Part shown: one piece after another, positions 8,370 through 17,472 of the stretch
How the letters are laid out: the number at the start of each line of letters is the position of its first letter
How positions within the stretch are numbered: position 1 is the first letter of the stretch
Assembly (NCBI GenBank): GCA_023653055.1
Contig: JAMNXR010000011.1
Coordinates: 1 to 64,000 of the forward strand
Direction of reading: 5' to 3'
Origin: Burkholderiaceae bacterium
GTDB taxonomy: Bacteria; Pseudomonadota; Gammaproteobacteria; Burkholderiales; Burkholderiaceae_B
Length of the DNA: 64,000 bases
The notes under the pieces: generated by a model
The model's database searches: none
Seen by the model: the letters and a program-made list of their open reading frames with translations, nothing else
What the model was told of the DNA's origin: nothing
Made by a program: the position numbers and the translations under genes

Positions 8370-9103
8370 GTGGCGGACGCTTTGCAGGGACGGTGACACT
8401 GATCACGGGCGCGAGCAAGGGTATTGGGCTCGCGACGGCGCAGCGCATCGCTCAAGATGGCGGGACCGTGATTGGCATCGCTCGTTCTGCGGTTGATGTC
8501 AATTTTCCAGGACCATTTTTTACTGCGGATCTGATTTCAGAGTCAGAGACTGCGGAGGTGTTAGCGCAGATCACTGCGCAGTTTGAGATTGATCATTTAG
8601 TCAATAACGCGGGTAAGACTACATCGAGTTTGTTGACGCAAACGACATCCAAAGAGTTTGAAGAAATTTTGCAAATCAACATGCGTGCGCCGATGCAATG
8701 TTTACAAGCCTGTCTGCCTGCGATGTTGCGCAAAGGTCGTGGACGTGTTGTAAATATTTCAAGTCGCGCTGCCTTGGGGATGGTGAAAAGAACGGCCTAC
8801 GCGGGTGCCAAGAGTGGTTTGATTGGTATGACGCGCACGTGGGCGTTAGAGCTAGGCGCGCAGGGCATCACTGTCAATGCAGTCGCACCAGGTCCGGTCG
8901 CAACGGAGTTGTATTTGAAAAACAATCCGATGTCGCCTGAGGCGCGGGAGGCCTTTGCCTCGCGTATTCCGCTTAAGCGGGTGGGAACACCCGAGGAAAT
9001 CGCTGGCGCGATTACTTACTTCTTGTCCGATGATGCGAGCTTTGTAACAGGACAAGTTTTGTATGTGTGTGGTGGATTATCGGTGGGGGCGACGCCTGTT
9101 TAA
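8366..9103 (+). CDS. Short-chain dehydrogenase/reductase (SDR)
   Basis: A 245-residue classical SDR. The cofactor motif is TGASKGIG (about residues 14-21), followed by NNAG, an active-site Ser in VVNISSRAALG and the Tyr-x-x-x-Lys pair in AYAGAKSGL. It ends with the usual FVTGQVLYVCGG. It is coupled to the dioxygenase upstream by a 4-bp overlap, so it probably oxidises or reduces the product of that reaction. It is clearly paralogous to the SDR at 34048: both share GMTRTWALEL, GPGP or APGP followed by ATEL, and TGQVLYVCGG. A strong terminator follows. Confidence 0.92.
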   Translation: MSGGRFAGTVTLITGASKGIGLATAQRIAQDGGTVIGIARSAVDVNFPGPFFTADLISESETAEVLAQITAQFEIDHLVNNAGKTTSSLLTQTTSKEFEEILQINMRAPMQCLQACLPAMLRKGRGRVVNISSRAALGMVKRTAYAGAKSGLIGMTRTWALELGAQGITVNAVAPGPVATELYLKNNPMSPEAREAFASRIPLKRVGTPEEIAGAITYFLSDDASFVTGQVLYVCGGLSVGATPV

Positions 9104-9130
9104 ACATAAAAGTTTTGTGTCATGCCGAAT

Positions 9131-9170
9131 AGAAAAGGCCTGTCTTGAGTTTTCAAGACAGGCCCTTTTT
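9131..9170. terminator. Bidirectional terminator between convergent genes
   Basis: GGCCTGTCTTGA (9137-9148) pairs perfectly with TCAAGACAGGCC (9153-9164) around a 4-nt loop. There is an A-run on the left and a T-run on the right, so it can serve both the SDR and the convergent Bug gene. Confidence 0.92.
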
Positions 9171-9194
9171 CATACTTAAGTTTGAGACTACAAA

Positions 9195-10175
9195 TTACTC
9201 TTGTTTGATGCCCGATTTTTTGATCACGGCAGCCCACTTGCTCACTTCATCTTGGGTCAGTTTGCCCAGTTGAGCAGGTGTGTTGGGTGCAGCTGGCAAT
9301 TCAAAGCCACCACCTTGGTAGGCCTTTTTGACCTCTTCGGTTGCCAGAGCTTTGTTGATTTCTTTGTTCAGCATATCGACGATTGCTGGTGGTGTGTCTT
9401 TGGGCGCATAAACAGCAAACCATGCAGAGACATCAAAACCAGGAACACCTGTTTCACTGACAGTAGGGACGCCTGGCGCAAAAGGTGTTGGCTTGGCAGA
9501 GGTCACAGCCAGCGCACGCAGCTTGTCACCACGTACTTGACCAATTGCCGAGGGCAGATTGTCAAACATGGAGTCCACTTGGCCACCGACTAAATCGATG
9601 ATTGCAGGACCGCTACCCTTGTAGGGGACGTGTAAAAGATCGACGCCAGCCTGGATTTTAAATAGTTCGCACGACAGGTGAATAGAGGAGCCAGAGCCCG
9701 AAGAGGCGCAGGATACTTTGCCAGGGTTTGCTTTCGCGTAGGCAATGAATTCACCGACGGTTTTAACGGGAAGCTTTGGATTCACAACGAGGATATTGAC
9801 AATCGTGGTGAGCGTCGCGACAGGTGCGAAGTCATTCAATACGTTGAAATTGAGTTTTTTGTACAAAGACTGATTAATAGTGTTTGATACTGAACCAACA
9901 TAAAGGGTGTAGCCGTCTGGTTTGGCTTTCGTCACGCCCTCTGCACCGATGTTGCTATTAGCGCCGGCTTTGTTTTCAACCACAAAAGTTTGTTTGGTTT
10001 GCTCTGTGAGTGCTTTGGCAATGATGCGTGCCACGCGATCTGTTGCGCCACCGGGTGCAAAGCCAACCACGAGTGTCACGGGCTTATTTGGATAGGTAGG
10101 GGCCTGAGCATGCGCTGGGCCAGCAGACAAGATAAACGTCGCAGCAATCGCGCTCGCTAAAGGTAAAAATTTCAT
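9195..10175 (-). CDS. Bug/TctC-family periplasmic solute receptor (3 of 14)
   Basis: A 326-residue receptor starting MKFLPLASAIAATFILSAG, with signal cleavage after AHAQ near residue 24. Landmarks are VVGFAPGGATDRVA, VENKAGANSNIG, PDGYTLYVGS and HVPYKGSGPAIID. The ATG at 10175 is preceded by TTGGAGAC; a TTG-initiated frame from 10190 is less likely. It is the last gene of a leftward run that begins with the LigI-like amidohydrolase at 12271 and includes another Bug gene, with about 160 bp between the two Bug genes. This association suggests a lactone or organic-acid ligand, by inference only. Confidence 0.92.
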   Translation of the reverse strand: MKFLPLASAIAATFILSAGPAHAQAPTYPNKPVTLVVGFAPGGATDRVARIIAKALTEQTKQTFVVENKAGANSNIGAEGVTKAKPDGYTLYVGSVSNTINQSLYKKLNFNVLNDFAPVATLTTIVNILVVNPKLPVKTVGEFIAYAKANPGKVSCASSGSGSSIHLSCELFKIQAGVDLLHVPYKGSGPAIIDLVGGQVDSMFDNLPSAIGQVRGDKLRALAVTSAKPTPFAPGVPTVSETGVPGFDVSAWFAVYAPKDTPPAIVDMLNKEINKALATEEVKKAYQGGGFELPAAPNTPAQLGKLTQDEVSKWAAVIKKSGIKQE

Positions 10176-10336
10176 GTGGGTCTCCAACAATTAAGTGAAC
10201 CAGAGCTGATTAGGACAGTCAGGTCGCTCGTAAACAAGCTAACCATCCTAACTGCTTCTGATGTGTTTAGCATTTGGAGTTTACCCTGTGAGGCTCACTT
10301 GATCATGATGTCTGCTCATTGACGACAAAAAGTCCT

Positions 10337-11347
10337 TTAATTGGCGGTAATGCCTGCATTTTTGACTAATTCACCGTATATCTTGGTCTGATTACGAATG
10401 TAGTCGCTAAAAGCGGCTGGGGAGGGACTGGCAATCATCTCAACGCCTTTAGCTTTAAAGACCTCAATCACAGCGGGGGTTTGCAAGATTTTGGAGATTT
10501 CCGCGTGGAGTTTGTTCACGATAGCTGGTGGCGTACCAACCGGCGCAAAAATTCCGTTAAAGGTCGAGTCGTTAAATCCTTTGAGGCCGGATTCGTCCAG
10601 AGTTGGAATATTTGGCAAGATAGAGGATCGTTTGATGCTGGTCACCGCGATCGGATACAACTTGCCTGATTCGATGTGCTTGGCGGCAGTACTGACTTGA
10701 TCAAACATGATGGGGACTTGACCGGCGATCACATCAATGACGGATTGCGCATTGCCTTTGTAGGGGACGTGTAATAGCGAGACGCCTGAAGCATTGCTAA
10801 ATAGTTCGGCCGCAATGTGACCGGTTGAGCCATTGCCAGATGACGCGTAGGCGTATTTTTTAGGATGGGCTTTCGCAAGCTTGACGACTTCGGCCATATT
10901 TTTGGCTGGTAGTGCGGTTTGATTAATCACCATCACCATGGGGATTTCGCAGGTCAGGGTGATGGGCACAAAGTTTTTAAGCGGGTCATACCCTGCGTTG
11001 GGCAATAACAATGGCGCGGTCACAAACGTGGTGGAGTGTGCCAAAAGGGTATATCCATCGGCCGGCGCGTTGGCCACCATCATGGTTCCAACCAAACTAC
11101 TGGCGCCTGGACGATTTTCGACAATGACTTGTTGACCAAGTGCTTTGGAGAGTGGCTCGGCAACAGCCCGTGCAACCAGATCTACGTTGCCACCTGCAGC
11201 GACAGGAACAATGAGGCGAATAGGTTTTGTGGGATAGTTGGAGGCGCTTTGTGCCTGAGCGGACATGATGCCGACAGAGAGGACTGCTGCGCCACAGAGT
11301 AAGTGCTGAAGAGTTTTTTTGACTGAATGTTTAATTTTTATATTCAT
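10337..11347 (-). CDS. Bug/TctC-family periplasmic solute receptor (4 of 14)
   Basis: A 336-residue receptor with a long N-region (MNIKIKHSVKKTLQHLLCG) and a signal peptide ending AQAQ near residue 33. Landmarks are IVPVAAGGNVDLVA and VENRPGASSLVG. The next motif reads ADGYTLLA instead of PDGYTLL, and HVPYKGNAQSVID follows. GAGGAGA precedes the ATG at 11347. It lies 27 bp after the stop of the LigI-like amidohydrolase on the same strand, so the two are almost certainly co-transcribed and may act on the same compound. Confidence 0.92.
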   Translation of the reverse strand: MNIKIKHSVKKTLQHLLCGAAVLSVGIMSAQAQSASNYPTKPIRLIVPVAAGGNVDLVARAVAEPLSKALGQQVIVENRPGASSLVGTMMVANAPADGYTLLAHSTTFVTAPLLLPNAGYDPLKNFVPITLTCEIPMVMVINQTALPAKNMAEVVKLAKAHPKKYAYASSGNGSTGHIAAELFSNASGVSLLHVPYKGNAQSVIDVIAGQVPIMFDQVSTAAKHIESGKLYPIAVTSIKRSSILPNIPTLDESGLKGFNDSTFNGIFAPVGTPPAIVNKLHAEISKILQTPAVIEVFKAKGVEMIASPSPAAFSDYIRNQTKIYGELVKNAGITAN

Positions 11348-11374
11348 GAATGTCTCCTCGCTGAGTGCGAATGT

Positions 11375-12271
11375 TTAGAAATCGTACAGGCGTGCCGCGT
11401 TATCGACGAGCACTTTTTTGATGGTCACAGGATCGCCAGCCCATTTGGCGATACGCGTTAAGGCGGCAAAGTCATCTTCGGGTCTGGCATGTTCGATGAC
11501 ATGAGGATCGCGCTTGACACCCTTTGGCGGCATGGGGTGCGGCCAATCAGTCCCCCAGACCATACGCTCTGGATTCGCACGAATGAGTGCGTGAGCAAAT
11601 GCTTCGCCATCTGGATAACCCGGTAATTCAGAGATACGGTAGGGGGCAGAGAGTTTGACGTAGACCTTGCCGGACTGAACAAGCGTGCACAACGCATCAA
11701 AGCCAGGCTGTGTCAGAGGCTTGCTCGCATCAAGTTTGCCAAAGTGATCGACGACTAAGGGGGTAGGTAGCTGACGAATGGTGTCTTGCATCCCAGCAAT
11801 CACATCGAGATTGGTGTAGACCTGAACGTGCCAGCCGAGGGGAGCGACTTGCTCGGCTGCCGCTCTGAGCTGACGTGCCGCAGAGGCGGGATCGTTGTGT
11901 CCGTGCGTTTCGAGGTTGACGCGGACACCCCTTACACCAGCTGCATGAAATTTTTTCAGAGTATCGAGAGAAAAGCTCTCGTCGATCACCGCGACGCCAC
12001 GGCCGCGTGAAGGCCCCCAAGACTCAAGCGCGTACAACATACTTGTGTTGTCCGTGCCGTAGGGGCTGGGATGAGCGAGCACCACGCGATCTACGCCCAT
12101 AGCGGCGTGCAAGGCATCAAGCGCCTCAAGCGACGCAACAGCCGGCGTGTAATTGCGCTTTGCAGCAAAAGGAAATTGTTCAGCGGGGGGAAAAATATGG
12201 GTGTGGCAATCGCAGATGCCAGCCAGGCCGAGTGGTTTAAAGTCGGGAGGGATGGTGAAAGATGGTTGCAT
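11375..12271 (-). CDS. Amidohydrolase family 2 (LigI-like lactonase)
   Basis: A 298-residue TIM-barrel hydrolase of the amidohydrolase-2 group, similar in layout to 2-pyrone-4,6-dicarboxylate lactonase (LigI). Supporting motifs are DCHTHIF (about residues 21-27, first metal-site histidines), VDHFGKLD, a late WGTDWPHPM with the catalytic Asp, and VLVDNAARLYDF at the C-terminus. Relatives hydrolyse lactones or decarboxylate aromatic and dicarboxylic acids. It is the first gene of a leftward operon with two Bug receptors. The assignment to the superfamily is firm; the exact substrate is inferred. Confidence 0.83.
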   Translation of the reverse strand: MQPSFTIPPDFKPLGLAGICDCHTHIFPPAEQFPFAAKRNYTPAVASLEALDALHAAMGVDRVVLAHPSPYGTDNTSMLYALESWGPSRGRGVAVIDESFSLDTLKKFHAAGVRGVRVNLETHGHNDPASAARQLRAAAEQVAPLGWHVQVYTNLDVIAGMQDTIRQLPTPLVVDHFGKLDASKPLTQPGFDALCTLVQSGKVYVKLSAPYRISELPGYPDGEAFAHALIRANPERMVWGTDWPHPMPPKGVKRDPHVIEHARPEDDFAALTRIAKWAGDPVTIKKVLVDNAARLYDF

Positions 12272-12461
12272 GGCAGTATCTAGGGCTAAAAGTATCGACG
12301 TTTAATACTAACCACAAATTTACCTTCAGTCGACTCTGTGTCCACATTGCAAGACAAGCATGCACTAAATTGCTCGAAAGTGAACTCCTTTATAGTGTCA
12401 GAAAATAGTGTGTCTAAAATAAAAAGATACGGGTAAACGCAATATATTTTCGGAGACAAGC

Positions 12462-13346
12462 ATGGGCGATATCAAAAAGTTAGGGTTCATTGGACTAGGT
12501 GTGATGGGAGAGCCCATGTGTCGCAATCTGGCGATTAAGCAAGCTATTCCTGTACTCGCGTTTGATACGCAACAAGCACCATTGGAGAGATTGGGGAAAA
12601 CAATTGACGGAGCACAGTCAGTAGGTGAGGTGATGCGCGGATCTGACTTAGTATTTTTATCCTTGCCGTCGGGTGAGGTGGTGTCACAGATTTGTGAACA
12701 AGCAGATGGACTGTTAGACAACTGTCGATCGGGTCAGATCGTGGTGGATCTCAGTACATCACCTGTAGAACTCACGCGCGCGTTGTATAAAAAATTTAAA
12801 GCAAAAGGCGTGTTGTTGATTGACGCGCCCGTTGCGCGCACCCGTGCAGCCGCTGAATCGGGCACGCTGTCAATCATGGTGGGTGGACTTGAGCATGAGT
12901 TTGCGAAGATTAAACCTTACCTTTCTACCTTTGCTACGGAGATCACACTATGCGGACCCGTGGGCAGTGGCCAGGTCGTCAAAATTTTAAATAATATGGT
13001 GTTGTTCGAGACGGTTGCGGCTTTGTCCGAAGCGCGCGCGATTGCGCAGAAGGCAGGTGTCGATCCTAAAAAGCTATTTGAAACCTTAGCGTTAGGTTCT
13101 GCGGATAGTTTTGCACTGAGAAATCACGGACTCAAAGCAATCATTCCAGGAGATTTTCCTGAACGCGCCTTTTCCGTCGAGTATGCGGCAAAAGATTTAC
13201 GATATGCCTTAGATCTCGCAGAGCAAACTCAGGTTGATGCAGTAGGGGCACGCAATGTGCGCCGACTCTTTGACCTTGCCGTAAAGCGCGGTGACGGCGA
13301 ACTGTATCACCCCGTGATTAGTCGCGTGTTGGAAACGACGGTCTGA
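12462..13346 (+). CDS. 3-Hydroxyisobutyrate dehydrogenase-family oxidoreductase
   Basis: A 294-residue NAD(P)-dependent beta-hydroxyacid dehydrogenase. The Rossmann motif is FIGLGVMGEPMCRNL, the catalytic Lys sits in GSGQVVKILNNM, and the C-terminal helical domain has the usual length. The substrate loop, normally DAPVSGG, reads DAPVARTRAAAESGTLSIM, so the Ser-Gly-Gly that contacts the substrate carboxylate is replaced; this hints at an unusual substrate. The ATG at 12462 follows TTTCGGAGAC. It stands alone and converges directly on the GTPase gene, whose stop codon abuts its own. Confidence 0.88.
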   Translation: MGDIKKLGFIGLGVMGEPMCRNLAIKQAIPVLAFDTQQAPLERLGKTIDGAQSVGEVMRGSDLVFLSLPSGEVVSQICEQADGLLDNCRSGQIVVDLSTSPVELTRALYKKFKAKGVLLIDAPVARTRAAAESGTLSIMVGGLEHEFAKIKPYLSTFATEITLCGPVGSGQVVKILNNMVLFETVAALSEARAIAQKAGVDPKKLFETLALGSADSFALRNHGLKAIIPGDFPERAFSVEYAAKDLRYALDLAEQTQVDAVGARNVRRLFDLAVKRGDGELYHPVISRVLETTV

Positions 13347-14717
13347 TTAAGACAGGCCTTGCGCAAGCGTCTCAATGGCGCGTTGACGGGCCGGACTATC
13401 GTTAAAATCATCGCTGATTGAAGACCAATCGGGATGCGCGCGCGCAAGAGCGATAGCCTGTATCAACGTTGGATTTTCAAGTGACAGTTGGGGAGCGTCC
13501 TCTAGACGAAGGGGGTTGAGTGTGGCGTGTCCCCGACGTTCAAGACCGTTGAGTAGCTGCATTTGCCTAAGAGCAAGCAGTTGCAAAATGGACTGATCGA
13601 CAGTGAGTTCGCGAAAACCTCGCAACTGTCCTAGGATTCTGTCACCCCAGCGATCAATCGCTTTCCATGCGCCGCCGGCAATCGCACCGATCGCCATGCC
13701 TGTGCCGAGACTGAGCCCTGCACTGAGTACATCGACAGTTGCCCCCGCAGCAGCGCCAGCTGCGACACCCATGCTGACGTGCACGCCAAAGTGCTGGAGC
13801 GCTTGGGGACTAAATAGATCAAGTGCCCAGCGTCCTTCGGTAAGAGGGAGCGGACTGGATAAGTAGTCATCAGGACGAAATTGAAACAAACTCAGCAACG
13901 CATTGACACACGCTTGCTCGCGTTCGCGAATACGACTTTGTTGCAGTGTAATTTTGTTTGCAAGCGTGTCAGCCTCCACGGAGGTTCGAATCCTGAGCGA
14001 GGCCACGTCAATCAGCATGCTGGCAATCAGATTGATCGAGGCGGCGTGTCTGGCTGCGCGTTGCCTAGATGCTTGCTCTTGGAGCGACATTAAGGTCTGC
14101 TGATAGGACGAAAGAAAAAGCGATAAGGCTTGGTAAAGTTTTTCCTCACCATCAAGGGGTGGGCTCATGCTGTCGAACGATAATGCCGAATGCAAACCAA
14201 CGCGAGCCAGTGCGTCGCGCCATTCTTGTGTGCGTGCTGTTTCACTTGCGATAAAATTTAAAATAGGTAGTAAGGGTCTCGCACAGTTCGACAGAATGGC
14301 GAGTTCATCGCGGTGTTTAGCAAGAACAGGTTCACGCACGTCAACGACATAAAGACCCGCATCACAACTTAATAACTTTTTAAGTACACGTGCCTCTTGC
14401 TCATAAAGAGCTGATGCTTCTGGACTGTCTAAAAAGAGTCGAATACGCTCGGGGCCATCAAGGCGTTGTCCATGGGCTGACAGTTGTTCAAGGTAATCGA
14501 GTAGCCCAATGCTGTCTTCTATTCCGGGCGTGTCAAATAGTACGAGCACGGTTTGTGTGCCGAGCATGATACGCGTGCCTTGCACTTGTCGGGTCGAGCC
14601 AGGCATATCATCGACGTCTCCGAAGTTGACGTCCCGAATTAGGGTGCGCAGTAAGGAGGTTTTGCCGACGTTGGTGTGACCAACAACCGCTATTTGTAGT
14701 GTCCTTTGTTCAGCCAT
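13347..14717 (-). CDS. DUF3482-type GTPase (YfjP/Era-like)
   Basis: A GTPase of about 456 residues. The N-terminal G domain has a P-loop GHTNVGKTSLL (residues 13-23), a GSTRQVQG switch and LFDTPGIED (G3). No clear NKxD motif is visible; PILNFIAS may take its place. The C-terminal half (about residues 220-456) is the DUF3482 region, with a hydrophobic, Gly/Ala-rich stretch (MGVAAGAAAGATVDVLSAGLSLG) that may bind membranes. The start is probably the ATG of MAEQRT at 14717, overlapping the DUF2868 stop by 8 bp, so the two proteins are coupled and probably form one membrane complex of unknown function. Confidence 0.85.
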   Translation of the reverse strand: MAEQRTLQIAVVGHTNVGKTSLLRTLIRDVNFGDVDDMPGSTRQVQGTRIMLGTQTVLVLFDTPGIEDSIGLLDYLEQLSAHGQRLDGPERIRLFLDSPEASALYEQEARVLKKLLSCDAGLYVVDVREPVLAKHRDELAILSNCARPLLPILNFIASETARTQEWRDALARVGLHSALSFDSMSPPLDGEEKLYQALSLFLSSYQQTLMSLQEQASRQRAARHAASINLIASMLIDVASLRIRTSVEADTLANKITLQQSRIREREQACVNALLSLFQFRPDDYLSSPLPLTEGRWALDLFSPQALQHFGVHVSMGVAAGAAAGATVDVLSAGLSLGTGMAIGAIAGGAWKAIDRWGDRILGQLRGFRELTVDQSILQLLALRQMQLLNGLERRGHATLNPLRLEDAPQLSLENPTLIQAIALARAHPDWSSISDDFNDSPARQRAIETLAQGLS

Positions 14718-16113
14718 GATGACGTTCAAACCATTGCATCACGCTTGCGGCATCATCACTGATCTTGAGTTCAAGCGTTGTGAGATCCCTTAGTTGAGAG
14801 CGCCATGCCTCGGTGTGGGTATGTGACGCTTGGCTGTGACGTAGCCATATCAAGGTTTTGTTGGCGCATTCGGAAAGGTCAGTGATGAGACGAAGGGTGC
14901 CACGGTCTGGTGAGTGCCGAGCATCGCAGACTAGGACGAGATTTTTAGGACGCGCTTGTGCGATAGCGCCTAAGACTTGATGTCGCGACTCACGCGAATC
15001 AATGGGCCCGACGCAGGTGACGATTGAGCCGATTCCTTCGGGAGGCCAGATATCCTGTGAATCAGGTTCGATCGCAATCAATAGATATTCAGTATGGAAG
15101 GTTTCGCTTGAGTACAGATTTTTCTTGGCCTCGATTTTAAAAACAGATGCAGGAGGTGGAGCGTCAGTGGAATGAAGCGTCGTTGAGTGCATTCGGTTTA
15201 AGACGGCGACATAATAGGGAGAGGTAAGATCTGGTTTGATATGCGCGCGACGTTTCAAGACAATACAAGTAGAGATCAGCCACAAGAATAATCTGGGTAG
15301 GACACCATAGATGATGAGGCAACCCAAGAGCCATCCAGACCATAGCCGTCGCGAGATATCAGCACTGTGTTGCGAAACTGAGCCGCTGGCTCGCACAAGC
15401 TCAGGATCTGGCACAGGAAAACCTAACCAGTGTGGGATCATGGCTAATCGTCCAACCCCGTTCACAAATACTTCTGAAGACAAGACCGTTGTTTCCCAGA
15501 CAAAATCATATTGACGTGTTGAAAGTGCAAAGAGGGTTGCGGCAGAAGCTGCAAGCAATAGGATCATCCAGATCAAATGTGTGCCGGCACTTAAGAGCCA
15601 ACGTGTGGCGCGCGCTTGGTGCCATACGCTCCACCACGCCTGAACAGCTAAGCCTATATCTGGGCCACGCGCTATTTTGCGCGTCAACCAAGGCCAGATT
15701 TGCGCGAGTCGCCCACCAGACGCGGTGGGTGACACAAGCGTGACACACCAAATGATGAGAGAGAGAAAATTGAGACCCAATAGCGAAAGTAGGGCCCAGA
15801 CGATGTTGACGGGTTGAGTGCCGTTTCCGAGCGTGCCAAAAGCACTGCTGACGCCGGCGATGACTGTTAAGCTAAATATGATGAAGAAGGCCAGCCAGCC
15901 CGCAGAACGGAGTGTCGTCATGGCGGTCGTTAGCCCGCTTGACTGAGTGAGTTCTTTGGCACGACGGATAATTTTTGCGAGTGGAGAACGTTCGTTTTGG
16001 GCGAGAAGCCTTGCCTTGCTGTCATCTTGTGGACCCCATTGGTTCTCTCTCAAATGGATGACTTCGCAAAGCCAAGCTTGGTTAAACGTGACCGAATCAT
16101 GCTTGTCCATCAT
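14710..16113 (-). CDS. DUF2868 integral membrane protein
   Basis: A protein of about 467 residues resembling DUF2868 proteins, which often neighbour DUF3482 GTPases. The N-terminal part has several membrane segments (AGWLAFFIIFSLTVIAGVSSA, LLSLLGLNFLSLIIWCVTL, HLIWMILLLAASAATLFAL, LLGCLIIYGVLPRLFLWLI). The C-terminal third is soluble and rich in acidic and hydrophilic residues. The start is taken at MMDKHDS (16113), 4 bp beyond the end of the MFS gene; an in-frame start at 16146 would overlap that gene. The function is unknown; close coupling to the GTPase suggests a membrane anchor or partner. Confidence 0.78.
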   Translation of the reverse strand: MMDKHDSVTFNQAWLCEVIHLRENQWGPQDDSKARLLAQNERSPLAKIIRRAKELTQSSGLTTAMTTLRSAGWLAFFIIFSLTVIAGVSSAFGTLGNGTQPVNIVWALLSLLGLNFLSLIIWCVTLVSPTASGGRLAQIWPWLTRKIARGPDIGLAVQAWWSVWHQARATRWLLSAGTHLIWMILLLAASAATLFALSTRQYDFVWETTVLSSEVFVNGVGRLAMIPHWLGFPVPDPELVRASGSVSQHSADISRRLWSGWLLGCLIIYGVLPRLFLWLISTCIVLKRRAHIKPDLTSPYYVAVLNRMHSTTLHSTDAPPPASVFKIEAKKNLYSSETFHTEYLLIAIEPDSQDIWPPEGIGSIVTCVGPIDSRESRHQVLGAIAQARPKNLVLVCDARHSPDRGTLRLITDLSECANKTLIWLRHSQASHTHTEAWRSQLRDLTTLELKISDDAASVMQWFERHHG

Positions 16114-16117
16114 CAGA

Positions 16118-17293
16118 CTACCGTTGTCTCTGACGAAGTAACGCAATGCCCACGAATAAGGCCGGCAAAGAACACACGATAAAGCCGATGCCGTAATTAT
16201 TGGTCATGCCAAGTAAAAGAGAAAAAATCGAAGGTGCAGTCAGGGCGCCGACTTGTCCAAACGACAAGACTCCACCTGTGACCGCACCGCGGGCACCCTC
16301 TGGCGCTTCACGCGCTGTTTCGGCTAGCAACACGCCATGCCATGAAAGGGCGGTCGCGCTGATGAGGGTCGCGACGATCCCCACGATGATGGTGGGCCAG
16401 CCCTCGGCACAGATGCTGAGGAGCACCATACTGATCGCCATGCCAATCGCGAGCGCGGCCATCATGGTGCGTGGATGCACATAGGAGCTGCCGAGCAATC
16501 CCCAAACAATACGTCCTGGGACCGCGACCGCGACTGCGATGGAAAAGATAAATCCTGCAGCAACCAAGGTGTACCCCATGGTCGTGAGGTAGACGACAAA
16601 ATAGACGGTGAAAATTGTTTGTGCGGCATTGAAAGCAAAGCAGGCAAATGAGAGATTTCGTAAGGCTTTTGTCCCTAAAACAGAACGAAGCGTATTGCCA
16701 AAATCAGAAAAATGAAATTTGCGGGTCGGATCTCGATCATCGTCAAATTTTTTGACCAAGGGTTGCAGCATGAATGTAAATGCAATGCACGCCAAAGCAG
16801 TAATGAGCATGGTGTAGCGCCAGTTTGACCACTCTGTCAGTTGTGGACCTAATATTCCCGCTAACAGTAAGCCTGCAGGCACAGCAGTTTGTTTAATTGA
16901 AAAAATTAAAGGTAAATATCGGGGGGGCGAGCAACGCCCGAGTAAGTGGGAGCTCGAGGGTGTTGAAACCGCTGCGCCACCACCGCTTAACACTGCTGAA
17001 AGCACGAGTGCAACAGGATGTCCGATTGTGGCCAATGCCATTCCTAAACCGAGCAGCACAAGCGCTAGCTGACTCATGCGCATCGCGCCAAAACGAATGA
17101 TGAAGCTGCCGCAACCGAGTTGAGTCGAAAGTGCAGCACCGGCTGCGATAGAAAAGTAGATACCAATCCACGCCGAATCGATCATAAGATCTGCAATGAT
17201 GGCGGGTGCGATCACAGCAGGTAATGCACGACCAATGGCTGCGAAGGTTTGTTGCAAGAACATTGCCACCAGGGCAATTAGGATGTGATTCAC
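16118..17293 (-). CDS. MFS transporter
   Basis: A 391-residue permease with about 12 membrane helices, split into two halves by a charged central loop (PLVKKFDDDRDPTRKFHFSDF, about residues 185-205). Overall layout and length fit the major facilitator superfamily. It lacks motifs that would name a substrate. It is the first gene of a leftward unit with the DUF2868 protein and the GTPase; the spacing of a few bases implies one mRNA, though a functional link is not established. The ATG at 17293 lies after a 180-bp gap. Confidence 0.85.
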   Translation of the reverse strand: MNHILIALVAMFLQQTFAAIGRALPAVIAPAIIADLMIDSAWIGIYFSIAAGAALSTQLGCGSFIIRFGAMRMSQLALVLLGLGMALATIGHPVALVLSAVLSGGGAAVSTPSSSHLLGRCSPPRYLPLIFSIKQTAVPAGLLLAGILGPQLTEWSNWRYTMLITALACIAFTFMLQPLVKKFDDDRDPTRKFHFSDFGNTLRSVLGTKALRNLSFACFAFNAAQTIFTVYFVVYLTTMGYTLVAAGFIFSIAVAVAVPGRIVWGLLGSSYVHPRTMMAALAIGMAISMVLLSICAEGWPTIIVGIVATLISATALSWHGVLLAETAREAPEGARGAVTGGVLSFGQVGALTAPSIFSLLLGMTNNYGIGFIVCSLPALFVGIALLRQRQR

Positions 17294-17472
17294 AAGAGGA
17301 TGTTAACGGTGAGCTAAAAACAAAAACGCCAGCGATTGTTGCAGCGCAGCGCGGTTGCGTTGCACCGTCTTAGGATACCGTATGTGCGAAAGATCTGTTG
17401 ATCTAGGTTATAAAGCTTATCAAAATTAAAATAATTGACGTACTTTAACAACGTCTTATCCGGAGCATCTCA

